A stretch of DNA of 64,000 bases from Pleomorphomonas carboxyditropha. GTDB taxonomy: Bacteria; Pseudomonadota; Alphaproteobacteria; Rhizobiales; Pleomorphomonadaceae. Of the stretch, positions 1 to 8,839 are shown one piece after another (position 1 is the first letter of the stretch; every line of letters begins with the position of its first letter). The notes under the pieces are model-generated. The model made no database searches. It saw only the letters and a program-made list of their open reading frames with translations, and had not been told where the DNA came from. Location: assembly GCF_002770725.1 (NCBI RefSeq), contig NZ_NQVN01000015.1, positions 55,620-119,619 on the forward strand, given 5' to 3'. A program made the translations under genes and the position numbers.

Positions 1-626
1 AGCAGGGCCATGGCGGCAAGATTCATCAGCCCGGCGGCGAACATCACCGCCATCATCGCCCAGCAGCAGCCCAGGCAGGCGAGCCCTTCCTCGACGCCGA
101 TCCGGAAAACTTTCGCCGTTCCGCCGTAGACGTCGGCAACGCGGGGATTGCGGCAGCGAACGAGGCAAGCCCATTTCAGCGGCGTGAACTGATAGATGCC
201 GGCGGCAACGAGAATCGACGCCGACAGCGCGACCCCGGCCGGCGCCATATGCGGGGCGAGCGCGCCGAGATGAACGAGGGAGGCCTGACCGGCCGTCGCC
301 AGCACGGAGACCACCAGCCAGACCGCCGTATAGCCGGCGATCAGCGCGATCGTTCCCATCCCAGCGTCATCGGCGTAGGCGCGAAAGGTCGGCGCCGCCG
401 TCGGCAGCATCATGGCAAAGACCATGGCCACCCACATGGCGAGGACCAGCGCCACGCCGCCGACGCCAAGGCCCTCCCCCATCGCCGGCATCAAGGCGTC
501 CGACATATCGCCGTGCCAGACGGCCGCGACCAGCCACAGCCAGCCGATGGCGGCCATCACAATGATGGCGGCGACCGTCAAGCGGCGCGGGTGGCTGCCG
601 AGGACGGCAGCGAAGCGATTCGGCAC
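1..626 (-). CDS. DUF2182 family integral membrane protein (partial, C-terminus outside window)
   Basis: Reading the minus strand from 626 gives an unbroken frame that runs off the window start (about 208 residues seen). It contains several hydrophobic spans and the hallmark of the DUF2182 family, YQFTPLKWACLVRCRNP (about positions 144-194), followed by a GVEEGLACLGCCWAMM stretch with a Cys-Cys pair. Family members are predicted metal-binding membrane proteins of unknown function, usually about 250 residues. No ATG exists before the first membrane segment, so I chose the GTG at 624-626; a TTG at 579-581 is an alternative. The gene starts just after the terminator at 665-695, so its promoter must be very close or it is reached by read-through. 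Confidence 0.8.
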   Translation of the reverse strand, partial: MPNRFAAVLGSHPRRLTVAAIIVMAAIGWLWLVAAVWHGDMSDALMPAMGEGLGVGGVALVLAMWVAMVFAMMLPTAAPTFRAYADDAGMGTIALIAGYTAVWLVVSVLATAGQASLVHLGALAPHMAPAGVALSASILVAAGIYQFTPLKWACLVRCRNPRVADVYGGTAKVFRIGVEEGLACLGCCWAMMAVMFAAGLMNLAAMAL

Positions 627-664
627 GGCGCGATTCCGAGCGGAGGAGCCTGCGGCCCAAAATG

Positions 665-700
665 AAAGCCCCGTCCGCAATCGGGACGGGGCTTTCTTTT
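665..700. terminator. Bidirectional intrinsic terminator
   Basis: A perfect 12-bp stem (665-676 with 684-695, sequence AAAGCCCCGTCC) is followed by a T-rich run on the plus strand (693-700) and by TTTCATTTT on the minus strand. It lies about 35 bp past the stop of the OmpA-family gene on the minus strand and most likely ends that transcript. Confidence 0.85.
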
Positions 701-730
701 AGCGGAGAAGCATGCGGCGAGGCAATTGCC

Positions 731-2596
731 TCACTGCCGGCTGTCGGTCGCCAGCAGCGGCGTGATGCGGCGCACCGTAACGCGGCGGTTGGCGCGCTCC
801 GGTCCTTCGGTCTGTACCTTCAGGTAGCTCTCGCCGTAGCCCTGCGTCACGAGGTTTTCGGGCGGGATGCCGTAGTGGTCGGTCAGGACGTTGGCCACGG
901 CTTCGGCACGGCGGTCGGACAGCGAAAGATTGTCCACCACCGAGCCGACCGCGTCGGTATAGCCCTCGACCAGGAACACCTCGTTGGGGTTGCGGCGAAG
1001 GGCAGCGTCGATGCCGCGCGCCACGGCCTCGATGCTGGCCACCTGGCTGTCCTCGACGATCCAGGCGCCGCTCGAGAAGGTGACGGTATCGAGGTCTACC
1101 GACCTGACCCGCTCCCGCAGGTCGGGGCTGTAGATCACCTGGTCAAGCGTGTAGCGCGGCTGGACATCGACCAGCGGCGGCGCGGTCAGCGCTTCTTCGA
1201 CGTAGCGCGGCGGCGCCGAGCGCATTTCGACGCGATAGCGTTCGCGCGGCAGGTCGTAGACCGGCGGCGGCAGGCGGACCACCGGCTGCCAGTCCGCCCC
1301 GTCGACCGGACCGGGGCCGAAGCTCCGGTTGTCGAACAGCACGTAGGCGCGGCCATCGCGATCACGGCGCTCGCGCTGGATCATCATGCCGTTGGGATCG
1401 TAAATGGTGCGCACTTCGCCGCCATCGCGCGTCGCAACGGTGACCTCGCGGCCGCCGTCGCGCGTCTGGCGTTCGCGGACGTCGCGGCCTTCGCGGTCGA
1501 AGCGGCCGCGATCGTCATGGCGGATCACCGCCTGCTCGCCGCTCTGAACGATGACGCGGCCGCCCGGCTCCACCGTGACGCGGACGCCGTCTTCGTTGCT
1601 GATCACCCGGCGCTCGCGCTGGATGTCGCGGATGTTGCCGGCCTTCTGGTCGACGCTTTGATCGATAGCCTCGGCCGCGGCCGCGCCGGGGTTGCCGAGT
1701 TTCTCGATCAGCGCCGGCGGCGGCGCCTGCTTTTCAGCGGCATCCGGCGGCGGAGGCGGCTGATCGCCGGACTGGGTCCCGGGCTGGGCCGGCGGCGGGG
1801 GCGGCGTGCCCGGCGTCGCCTCACCGGATGCCGGCGGCGGCTGGGGAGCGTTGTTGTCCGGTGCGCCTGTGGGAGCCGGAGGCGGCGGCGGGGCCGCCGG
1901 CTCGGGAGCGGGAGCCGCCGGCTTGGAATCGGGCTGCGGAGCGGTCGTTTCGGCCGGCGGCGCAGGGCGGTCCGGCCGCGCGTCGGGCTTGGGAGCGGGG
2001 CGCTCGGGACGGGCTTTCGGCTCGGAGGCCGGCGCCGCGGGCTCCGGGCTGGCCTGGGGTTCCCGCGCCGGACGTTCGGCCTGCGGCTCCCGACGCTGGG
2101 GCTGAGCTTCGGGACGGGGAGCCGGCGCCTCGGGGCTCGCTTCGGGTTCAGGCGCCGGGCGCTCGGGCCTTGTCTCCTGCCTGGGAGCAGACGGCTCGGG
2201 CTGGGCTTCCGGGCGGGGAGCCGGTGCCTCGGGACGAGCCTCCGGTTCAGGTGCCGGGCGCTCTGGCCTTGTCTCCTGCCTGGGAGCAGACGGCTCGGGC
2301 TGGGCTTCCGGGCGGGGAGCCGGCGTTTCGGGGCGAGCTTCGGGTTCCCGCGCGGGAGGTTCCGGTTCCGCCTGTTGCCGAGGGGCTGGAGATTCGGGCC
2401 GAGCTTCGGGCTGTTTTTCTCGCGGCGGCGCGACCTTCTCGGGCGGCGCGCAATTGGGATCACCCGGTTGGCAGGCCGGCGTCTCGGCCTGGGCCAGGAC
2501 GAACCCGCCCTCCTCGGCCCTGGCGGCGGCCTGCAACGCAACCTGCGACAACGGCACGATCGCGCAAGCCAGCAACAGCTTTCTCAGTCGGTTCAT
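731..2596 (-). CDS. OmpA-family outer membrane protein with proline-rich repeats
   Basis: The 621-residue product has a signal peptide (about residues 1-27, ending ARA|EE), a long low-complexity region rich in Pro, Glu, Ala and Arg (about 35-260), a charged middle part, and a C-terminal OmpA-like peptidoglycan-binding domain recognisable by VEGYTDAVG, LSDRRAEAVANVL and ANRRVTVRR. OmpA domains bind diaminopimelate peptidoglycan non-covalently, so the protein probably ties an envelope structure to the cell wall; the Pro-rich part could span the periplasm. The ATG at 2594-2596 is preceded by GGAGG at good spacing; an in-frame extension further upstream lacks a signal peptide. The Pro-rich region holds a 33-residue tandem repeat (see 2168-2365). 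A terminator follows at 665-700. The specific role is unknown. Confidence 0.85.
   Translation of the reverse strand: MNRLRKLLLACAIVPLSQVALQAAARAEEGGFVLAQAETPACQPGDPNCAPPEKVAPPREKQPEARPESPAPRQQAEPEPPAREPEARPETPAPRPEAQPEPSAPRQETRPERPAPEPEARPEAPAPRPEAQPEPSAPRQETRPERPAPEPEASPEAPAPRPEAQPQRREPQAERPAREPQASPEPAAPASEPKARPERPAPKPDARPDRPAPPAETTAPQPDSKPAAPAPEPAAPPPPPAPTGAPDNNAPQPPPASGEATPGTPPPPPAQPGTQSGDQPPPPPDAAEKQAPPPALIEKLGNPGAAAAEAIDQSVDQKAGNIRDIQRERRVISNEDGVRVTVEPGGRVIVQSGEQAVIRHDDRGRFDREGRDVRERQTRDGGREVTVATRDGGEVRTIYDPNGMMIQRERRDRDGRAYVLFDNRSFGPGPVDGADWQPVVRLPPPVYDLPRERYRVEMRSAPPRYVEEALTAPPLVDVQPRYTLDQVIYSPDLRERVRSVDLDTVTFSSGAWIVEDSQVASIEAVARGIDAALRRNPNEVFLVEGYTDAVGSVVDNLSLSDRRAEAVANVLTDHYGIPPENLVTQGYGESYLKVQTEGPERANRRVTVRRITPLLATDSRQ
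2168..2365. repeat. 99-bp tandem repeat inside the OmpA-family gene
   Basis: The string CCTTGTCTCCTGCCTGGGAG recurs with a shift of exactly 99 bp (first at 2168, again at 2267), followed by nearly identical sequence. It encodes a 33-residue unit of the PEPSAPRQETRPERPAPEPE type. The in-frame period suggests expansion by slippage or recombination. The second copy drifts at its end, so the 3' limit is approximate. Confidence 0.8.
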
Positions 2597-2750
2597 AGAA
2601 ATCCTCCAGCCTTCCTTTGTGCCACCCGGCAGCGCCTCGTGGCCACCGCTCTTCGGGCGAGGTTCGCCGTAGAAACCGGCAGCGGCGACCTTCGGTTCCG
2701 GAGTTTGCCCAGCCAATGGGGCATCAATCGGAAAAAAGGAGGCAAAAGCT

Positions 2751-2771
2751 TGTCAATTCAAAGATTTGACA
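2751..2771. promoter_or_regulatory. Inverted repeat TGTCAA-N9-TTGACA upstream of the OmpA-family gene
   Basis: TGTCAA (2751-2756) and TTGACA (2766-2771) form an inverted repeat in the 196-bp gap between the OmpA-family gene and the acyltransferase gene. On the minus strand TTGACA is a perfect -35 hexamer about 155 bp before the OmpA start, but I see no convincing -10 element 17 bp further on. It may be a promoter, an operator, or both. The rest of the 2597-2792 gap shows nothing else I can name. Confidence 0.35.
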
Positions 2772-2792
2772 TGAATGCGGGATGAACGGGCG

Positions 2793-3704
2793 TCAATCCG
2801 TGGCCGAGCCGCGAAGAACCGCCTCCGACCATTTGCGCGTCGCCCACATCCATTGGCCCGGGTCGTCGCGGATCCACGTCTCGAATATCGCGTGCAGCCT
2901 GCGCGCTCCCTCGGCAACGTCGGCCTCGGGGTCGTCGGTGCGAGGCAGATCGAGCCTTTCTCCATCGACCAGGAAATGCGCGCCTCCCGTCCGCTGGCAA
3001 TGCGCCACGACCAGCGGCAGCCCCAGATGGCGGGCCAAGGTGACGGGCAGCTTCGACAGGGAAGAGGGACCGCCGAAGAATGGGGCCCGGATGCCGGTAC
3101 TGTCGGGAAGATCCGCCATCATGGCGATCGCCGCGCCGCTACGGGCAAGCGAGCGGAGGCGCAACACCGACGTTGCCCCGGCGGCGATCAGCCCGGCCGG
3201 ATAGGCCGTCTGCCGTCGCGACCGGAAATAGGCCTCCGCAAGCGGGTTCTTGAGCTGACGATAGACACCGGCGACGGGCTTTCCGACCATGGCGCAACAG
3301 ACGGTCAAGAGCTCCCAGTTCCCTTGATGCAACGAGCAGAATACGATGCCCCCTGCCCCGGTCGCCCTGATGTCGGCGACCAGCCGGTCGCTCATCGTGA
3401 GGCGCTGGGGGTGTCGGACGATCTCCGGCAGGAGCAGCCCCTCGGCAAAGGTACGGCCAAGGTTTTCCCACATTTCCGAGAGAATGGCGGCTCGCTCGGC
3501 CGCCGTCAGGTGCGGCAGGGCGAAAGCGAGATTTCGCTTGGCCCGAAGATGACGCGGGTTGAAGCGCGCAAACCACCGCCAGAGCCGTCCCATCAGCGCC
3601 GACGCCAGGTCCACGCCGAGGAGGCCCAGCAAAGCCACGACGGCGCGCAATGCCGCGTATTCGAGCCAAAAGCCGGCTTGCGTTCTCGCCTTCCGATAAT
3701 CCAA
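2793..3704 (-). CDS. Lysophospholipid/lipid A acyltransferase (LpxL/HtrB family)
   Basis: The 303-residue protein matches the lauroyl/myristoyl acyltransferase family that adds secondary acyl chains to Kdo2-lipid IVA or related lipids at the cytoplasmic face of the inner membrane. It has an N-terminal hydrophobic segment (about residues 18-35), the catalytic H-x4-E motif in SLHQGNWELL (about residue 147), and the later MMADLPDSTGIRAPFFGG stretch typical of the family. Length is usual. The frame begins with TTG at 3702-3704, preceded on the minus strand by GAGAGG about 10 bases away; no ATG lies near the N-terminus, so a TTG start is likely. The exact acyl chain and lipid acceptor cannot be told from sequence. 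Confidence 0.85.
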   Translation of the reverse strand: MDYRKARTQAGFWLEYAALRAVVALLGLLGVDLASALMGRLWRWFARFNPRHLRAKRNLAFALPHLTAAERAAILSEMWENLGRTFAEGLLLPEIVRHPQRLTMSDRLVADIRATGAGGIVFCSLHQGNWELLTVCCAMVGKPVAGVYRQLKNPLAEAYFRSRRQTAYPAGLIAAGATSVLRLRSLARSGAAIAMMADLPDSTGIRAPFFGGPSSLSKLPVTLARHLGLPLVVAHCQRTGGAHFLVDGERLDLPRTDDPEADVAEGARRLHAIFETWIRDDPGQWMWATRKWSEAVLRGSATD

Positions 3705-3859
3705 CGCGCCTAAGCCTCTCTACGGACAATGCCAAGAAAAAGGACGGCGGTCTCTACGCTTGCCGCCGGAATCGTGCGATTGAGCTGTTATCCCATTTCG
3801 TGCCTTCCCTCCACCCCGTAGCCGCCCTCAGGGCCGGATGCACCGGCGATCACTCACTT

Positions 3860-4819
3860 ATGACCAAGGTTCTGGCGCTAGCGATGCCGTTTTTCGGCAT
3901 CATCTTCATCGGCTTTCTGGCGGGGAAGCTCGCACGCCTGCCCCGCGCCGGCCTCGCGTGGCTCGACTTCTATCTGATTTACGTCGCCCTGCCGGCGCTG
4001 TTCTTCGACATCCTGTCCCGGACGCCGCTCGAAGAGCTGATGCGCGGCTCCTTCGCGCTGGCCACGACCACGTCGACTTTCCTCACCTTCGTGATCGCCG
4101 TTGTCGTCGGCCGGGCGCTGACCGGCGCCGGCATGCGCGTCGCCGCCTTGCAGGGGCTGATCGGCTCCTACGCCAACGTCGGCTACATGGGACCGGCGCT
4201 GACGCTGTCGGCCCTCGGCAGCGCGGCCGCCGCGCCGACCGCGCTGATCTTCTGCTTCGACGTGGTGCTGATCTTTTCGCTGCTGCCGACGATGATGGCG
4301 GTGTTCGGGGAAGAGCGGCGACCGATCGGCGCCACCGTGAGGCTGATCCTGCGCCGGATCATCACGCATCCCTTCATCCTGGGCAGCATCGCCGGCGTGC
4401 TGGGTGCGGCGTCGGGCGTCGATATGCCGGAAGCGATCGCCACCACCATCACCATGCTGCGCGCCTCAGCCGCGCCGGCCGCATTGTTCTCGATCGGCGT
4501 GACCGTGGCGCTGCAACCGGTCGACCAGCCGCATCGCGAGCTGCCGGCGCTGGTGGCCGTCAAGCTCCTCGTGCATCCGCTGATGGCGTGGACGATGGTG
4601 ACGCTGGTGGGTGGATTCCCGCCGATATGGGTGCAGGCAGCGGTGCTGATGGCCTGCCTGCCGCCGGCGGCGACCTGCTATGCCGCCGCCCAGCAGTATC
4701 GTCTCTACGTCGAGCAAACGGCCAGCGGCATCCTGATCGGCACCGCCGCCTCGGTGGTGACCGTGACCGCGACGCTCTACCTGGTGACGCACGGTTTGGT
4801 GCCGGTCTTCGGTCCTTAG
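3860..4819 (+). CDS. AEC family transporter (auxin efflux carrier-like permease)
   Basis: The 319-residue protein has about ten hydrophobic segments arranged as two blocks of five, as in the AEC (auxin efflux carrier / malonate permease) family of inner-membrane carriers for organic anions. The first segment MPFFGIIFIGFLAGKLARLP and the GSYANVGYMGPAL stretch are typical. Substrate is unknown. The ATG at 3860 starts just before the first membrane segment, although no strong ribosome site is visible. It is transcribed divergently from the acyltransferase gene and ends 12 bp from the convergent TadG-like gene. The 155-bp divergent gap (3705-3859) shows no clear operator. Confidence 0.85.
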   Translation: MTKVLALAMPFFGIIFIGFLAGKLARLPRAGLAWLDFYLIYVALPALFFDILSRTPLEELMRGSFALATTTSTFLTFVIAVVVGRALTGAGMRVAALQGLIGSYANVGYMGPALTLSALGSAAAAPTALIFCFDVVLIFSLLPTMMAVFGEERRPIGATVRLILRRIITHPFILGSIAGVLGAASGVDMPEAIATTITMLRASAAPAALFSIGVTVALQPVDQPHRELPALVAVKLLVHPLMAWTMVTLVGGFPPIWVQAAVLMACLPPAATCYAAAQQYRLYVEQTASGILIGTAASVVTVTATLYLVTHGLVPVFGP

Positions 4820-4831
4820 CCGATCATCGCT

Positions 4832-6109
4832 TCACTGGGCGATGCGGAGCGCCGACAGCTTGTCGCCGATGGCGCCGAAGGCCGTGATGATGTCGTTGGC
4901 GGTCGAGGCATTGTAGTAATTGTCGGTCGAGCTCGCGCAGTCCCTCAGCACCGACTCGTTACCCTGGATGACCAGCACCGTATAGATCGTCACCCCGGCC
5001 GCCTTGGCTGCCTCGCAGACCTTTGACATTCGATCATCGACAGCCTTGGAGCTACTGCTGCCATTACCGGTAAAGCGGTTCTCGGTATTATCGCCATCCG
5101 ATAGCAGGATAATCGCATCCTGATACTCGTAGTCGGCATCCTTGGCCGGTGCGGGAATCGGGGAAGTCAGCTGCAGCGACTGCCAGGCCCAGACCAAGCC
5201 GATCGTCTGGTTGGTCGAACCTTTCGAGGTCATGGCCGTTACCGCGGCCTTGAGGGTAGTCCAGCTATTAGTCATCGGCGTCAGGGCAGAGAGGCAAGAT
5301 GAATACTGATCGACAAAGAATTTTGTTTTGTTGTTGTTTACATCCGGCACTGAAACCGAGATGTCGAGGTTAAGATTAGAGTCCTTCTCGCGGTCCCCTA
5401 CACAACCATTCCACTTTGACTTGTCCGTGCCGTATGGATAGAGCTTGTCGCCGTAATTGCAGGTGCTGGAACTCCTGTTGACACAGGTTCCGTTCCAGTA
5501 AAGCCAGGTAGCCTCCCTGTTTTCCTTGCCGACATTGACGTCCCGGTTGAAGGGAATGATCGAAACGTAGATGTCGCCTGTGGTTGTCGACTGTGATTGC
5601 AGTTGATCGAGCAAATTGTTCGTCGCCGTCTTGAGCGCCGTCATCTTGCCCGAATAGGCCATCGATCCGGTGTTGTCGAGCGCGAGAGCCACGCGCAGCC
5701 GCTTCGACGACCAGGCGGATTTGGACTCGACCGCCAGTGTCTTGGAAGAAATGCCGACGATATTGAGAAAGGTCATGGGAACCGTTCCGCTGGCGGTAGC
5801 GGCGATGACGGCTCCGTTTGTCTGGGTGAAGGTGGCGGATACGCTGACGTCGTCGGCTTTGCCGGACGGGAAATTGACGTCGAAGACCTTCTTCGCTCGT
5901 TTGTTGAGTGCATCGGCGGTCAGTTTGGGCGCTTCCGAGGAAAGAGCCAGCACCGTAGCGTCAAGCGAGTGCTGCATCAGTTCACGCGCGTCAGCCAAGC
6001 GCGCGTAGTCGACCGCTGCCCCGATGCCGACCAGCAGGGGTATAAGACACCAGACGAAGATCATCGCCACGTTGCCATCACGGCAGACCAGAAAACGACG
6101 AAAGCCCAT
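4832..6109 (-). CDS. TadE/TadG-like pilus protein with von Willebrand factor A domain
   Basis: The 425-residue product begins with the typical TadE/G N-terminus (RDGNVAMIF followed by one membrane helix, about residues 11-33), which anchors such proteins in the inner membrane with the rest in the periplasm. Residues from about 138 onward form a vWA domain whose metal site reads D145-N-T-G-S149, close to the DxSxS consensus. The start ATG at 6107-6109 has a strong AGGAGGG three bases upstream; an in-frame upstream extension has none. No other tad/flp pilus genes are nearby, so this is an orphan. The central part (about 5040-5560) is visibly richer in A and T than its neighbours and rich in Asn, Thr and Ser, as in a surface-exposed or acquired segment. 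Confidence 0.8.
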   Translation of the reverse strand: MGFRRFLVCRDGNVAMIFVWCLIPLLVGIGAAVDYARLADARELMQHSLDATVLALSSEAPKLTADALNKRAKKVFDVNFPSGKADDVSVSATFTQTNGAVIAATASGTVPMTFLNIVGISSKTLAVESKSAWSSKRLRVALALDNTGSMAYSGKMTALKTATNNLLDQLQSQSTTTGDIYVSIIPFNRDVNVGKENREATWLYWNGTCVNRSSSTCNYGDKLYPYGTDKSKWNGCVGDREKDSNLNLDISVSVPDVNNNKTKFFVDQYSSCLSALTPMTNSWTTLKAAVTAMTSKGSTNQTIGLVWAWQSLQLTSPIPAPAKDADYEYQDAIILLSDGDNTENRFTGNGSSSSKAVDDRMSKVCEAAKAAGVTIYTVLVIQGNESVLRDCASSTDNYYNASTANDIITAFGAIGDKLSALRIAQ

Positions 6110-6229
6110 GGTCCCTCCTGGACCACAGGATATCGCCGGCTGGCCTAACAACAGATTGCCAGGATACCCGGAATTTACGTCAATCTGCCGATTTTTCGTT
6201 TTGGATGGCAGGCAGCGGCCGTCGGGAAA

Positions 6230-7915
6230 TCACTCCACCCTGAGCACCGTAACCTCGGTGATCGGCTTCTTGCCCCAGCGCTCGTTGGCGGCGGCGCGGA
6301 TCGACCGGCGCACCGCCTCGGCGACCAAGTCCTCGTCCTTGCGCCGGTTCTTGGGGATGGACAGCAGGCAGCCGTCGACGGCGGCGGCCAGCACATCTTC
6401 GAGGTCCTGGCCCTTGTTGTCGATCTCGGGCAGGCCGAAACAGTTGAGACCATATTCGCCGAGGATGTCGCCGCGCCCGTTCATCAGGAGCGTGCAGACG
6501 ACGACGCCGGCGAAGCTCATCTTGCGGCGCTCGACGACTCCCGACCCCTCGGGGTCGCGGACCAGGCTGCCGTCCTTGACCAGGATGCCGAACGGCACAT
6601 GGGCGACCGCCTTCGGCTCGTCACCGGGCAGAAGGCGCAACATCTCGCCGTTCCTGGTGCGCGTCACGTTCGGCACGCCCGCCTCGCGGGCCAGCGTTTC
6701 GTGGGCGGCGAGATGAACGGCCTCGCCGTGCACCGGCACCGCCGCCTTCGGTTTGACGAGGCGATAGAGCTCCATCATCTCGTCGCGGCGCGGATGGCCC
6801 GAGGTGTGGACCAGGGCGTCGCCGTCGGAGACGATCTCGATGCCCTGCTCGACCAGCTTGTTCTTGATGGCGCCGACCGCCTTCTCGTTGCCCGGAATGG
6901 TGCGCGAGGAGAAGATCACCATGTCGCCACGGTCGAGGGTGATGTTGCGGTGATCGCCGGCGGCGATCTTGGCCAGCGCGGCGCGCCCCTCGCCCTGGCT
7001 GCCGGTGACGATGGCCATCACCTTGTCGGGCGGCAGGTAGCCGTAGGCGTCCTCGTCGCGAAAGGGCGGCAGGCCCTCGAGCATGCCGAGCTCGCCGGCC
7101 ACGTCGAGCACGCGCTTGATGGCGCGGCCGACCACGACGATCTCGCGGTCGCTCCTGGCGGCCGCCTCGGCGATCGAGCGGATGCGGCCGAGGTTGGAGG
7201 CGAAGATGGTGACCGCGACGCGCTTTTTCGCCCGGGCAACCACCTCGGCGAGCCCGTGGGCGACCTCGCCTTCCGACGGGCTGCGCCCGGCGCGGACGGC
7301 ATTGGTGGAGTCGCAGATCATGGCATCGACGCCCTCGGCGCCGATCTCGGCGAGGCGCTTCATGTCGATCGGCCGGCCGACGCGCGGGTCGTGGTCGATC
7401 TTCCAGTCGCCGGTGTGCAGCACGTTGCCCATGGGCGTGCGGATCAGCACGGCCGTCGGCTCGGGCAGCGAGTGCGACATGGCGATCAGCTCGAGGTCGA
7501 ACGGGCCGATGGAAAAGCGCTGGCCCTGCTCGACGACGCTGGTCGGCACGCGCGGCGCGTTCGGCTCCATCTCGCGCTTGGCGGCGTGCAGGGCGGCGGC
7601 GAAGGGCGTCATGTAGACCGGGGCACCGAGCCGCGGCCAGAGATCGTAGATGGCCCCGTAGTGGTCTTCGTGGGCGTGGGTGATCAGGATGCCGACGAGG
7701 TCGTCCTTGTAGGCCTCGATGAAGGAAATGTCGGGCAGCAGCAGGTCGACGCCCGGCAGTTCCGGGCCGGCGAACGATACGCCGCAGTCGACCATCAGCC
7801 ATTTGCGGTCGGCCTCGGGTCCGAGGCCGTAAAGGGCGAGATTCATGCCGATTTCGCCAACGCCGCCCAGCGGCAGGAAAATGAGCTCGTCGGCCCCGCT
7901 CTTCTTTTTCGTCAC
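6230..7915 (-). CDS. rnj: Ribonuclease J
   Basis: The 561-residue protein belongs to the metallo-beta-lactamase/beta-CASP ribonucleases that carry out 5'-to-3' and internal cleavage in RNA processing and decay. The zinc-binding motif HAHEDH lies at residues 80-85, and the beta-CASP and RMMBL parts follow (SGHPRRDEM and PVHGEAVHL). I chose the GTG at 7913-7915 because GGAGA sits seven bases before it and the product then has the usual length; a longer in-frame reading exists but lacks support. A perfect hairpin (CGCCGGC, 7931-7948) lies just upstream in the 149-bp gap to birA. It is the last gene of the nuo-birA-rnj run, a standard order in Hyphomicrobiales. Confidence 0.95.
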   Translation of the reverse strand: MTKKKSGADELIFLPLGGVGEIGMNLALYGLGPEADRKWLMVDCGVSFAGPELPGVDLLLPDISFIEAYKDDLVGILITHAHEDHYGAIYDLWPRLGAPVYMTPFAAALHAAKREMEPNAPRVPTSVVEQGQRFSIGPFDLELIAMSHSLPEPTAVLIRTPMGNVLHTGDWKIDHDPRVGRPIDMKRLAEIGAEGVDAMICDSTNAVRAGRSPSEGEVAHGLAEVVARAKKRVAVTIFASNLGRIRSIAEAAARSDREIVVVGRAIKRVLDVAGELGMLEGLPPFRDEDAYGYLPPDKVMAIVTGSQGEGRAALAKIAAGDHRNITLDRGDMVIFSSRTIPGNEKAVGAIKNKLVEQGIEIVSDGDALVHTSGHPRRDEMMELYRLVKPKAAVPVHGEAVHLAAHETLAREAGVPNVTRTRNGEMLRLLPGDEPKAVAHVPFGILVKDGSLVRDPEGSGVVERRKMSFAGVVVCTLLMNGRGDILGEYGLNCFGLPEIDNKGQDLEDVLAAAVDGCLLSIPKNRRKDEDLVAEAVRRSIRAAANERWGKKPITEVTVLRVE

Positions 7916-8064
7916 AGAATATCTCCAGTTCGCCGGCCCCTGCCGGCGCGCAATCGTTCTTTCGTCTGTCGGCTCTACGTGGACGCGAAAGGCCGCCGCG
8001 TCAAGAAAACTCTCGGAAGGCGCTCGCCTCAAAACGGAATTGCACGCAGGGCCGGCAAACGGCG

Positions 8065-8826
8065 TCAGGATCGGCCGAAGAACACGTCGCCGGCCGAGAT
8101 CGCCTCCAGGCCGCCGTCGTGGCGGAGCAGCAGCCGTCCCTCATTGTCGAGACCGGAGAAAACGCCGGTGAGCTCGCGGGCCGGCAGGCGGACGGTGATC
8201 GCCTCGCCAATTCCCCGGGCGCGGCCGAGCCAGGCCTCGCGGAGGTCGGCGAAATCGCCGGTTCGCCACTCGGCGAGCCGGCGCGCCATCGCCGCCGCCA
8301 GAAGCGCGAACATCGCCTCCGGCTCGGTGGGATAGCCGGCCTCGGCGAGATCGGTGGCGCTGTAGAGCGCCACATCGGGATGATGGGTGCAGTTGATGCC
8401 GATGCCGGCCACCACCACCCTGCCCGCCGGCGTAGCCGCGGCCTCGATCAGGATGCCGCAGAGCTTGGCGCCGGCGTAGAGGACGTCGTTCGGCCACTTG
8501 ATGGCGAGATCGGCCCGGGCAAAAGGCGGCAGCGCCGCCGCGACCGCGTCGTGAACGGCGAGCGCTACCACAAGCGGCAACTCGCCGAGCCGCGCATCCT
8601 CGATGGGATCGCGCAGCATCAGCGACGAATAGAGGTTGCCCGGCTCCGAGGTCCAGACCCGACCGCGCCGGCCGCGTCCGGCCGTCTGGCGCCGGGCGAC
8701 GACCCAGAGGCCGGATGCCGCGCCCTGGCGCGCCCGCTCGAGCGCCTCGGCATTGGTCGAGCCGACCGCGTCGAGACGGACGGCCGCATAGCCGGCGGGA
8801 CAGACGAGCCCCGGACCTTCGGTCAT
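8065..8826 (-). CDS. birA: Biotin--[acetyl-CoA-carboxylase] ligase
   Basis: The 253-residue enzyme activates biotin with ATP and attaches it to the biotin carboxyl carrier protein. Visible family motifs are STNAEAL, the biotinyl-AMP loop GRGRRGRVW, SLMLRDP, KWPNDVLY and KLCGILIE, and a C-terminal SH3-like part. It has no N-terminal helix-turn-helix, so unlike E. coli BirA it is the short form and should not act as a biotin repressor. The ATG at 8824-8826 lies 13 bp after the nuoN stop, so the gene is expected to be co-transcribed with the complex I operon. Confidence 0.93.
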   Translation of the reverse strand: MTEGPGLVCPAGYAAVRLDAVGSTNAEALERARQGAASGLWVVARRQTAGRGRRGRVWTSEPGNLYSSLMLRDPIEDARLGELPLVVALAVHDAVAAALPPFARADLAIKWPNDVLYAGAKLCGILIEAAATPAGRVVVAGIGINCTHHPDVALYSATDLAEAGYPTEPEAMFALLAAAMARRLAEWRTGDFADLREAWLGRARGIGEAITVRLPARELTGVFSGLDNEGRLLLRHDGGLEAISAGDVFFGRS

Positions 8827-8839
8827 CGCCCCGGTCGCC

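Noticed and set aside
249..665. Plus-strand frame of 138 codons at the window start
   Set aside because: Low-complexity Arg/His/Asp composition and opposite a recognisable DUF2182 frame.
662..2785. A 707-codon open frame on the plus strand opposite the OmpA-family gene
   Set aside because: It is Arg/Gly-rich, without domain signs, and mirrors a well-supported gene with signal peptide, ribosome site and OmpA domain on the minus strand.
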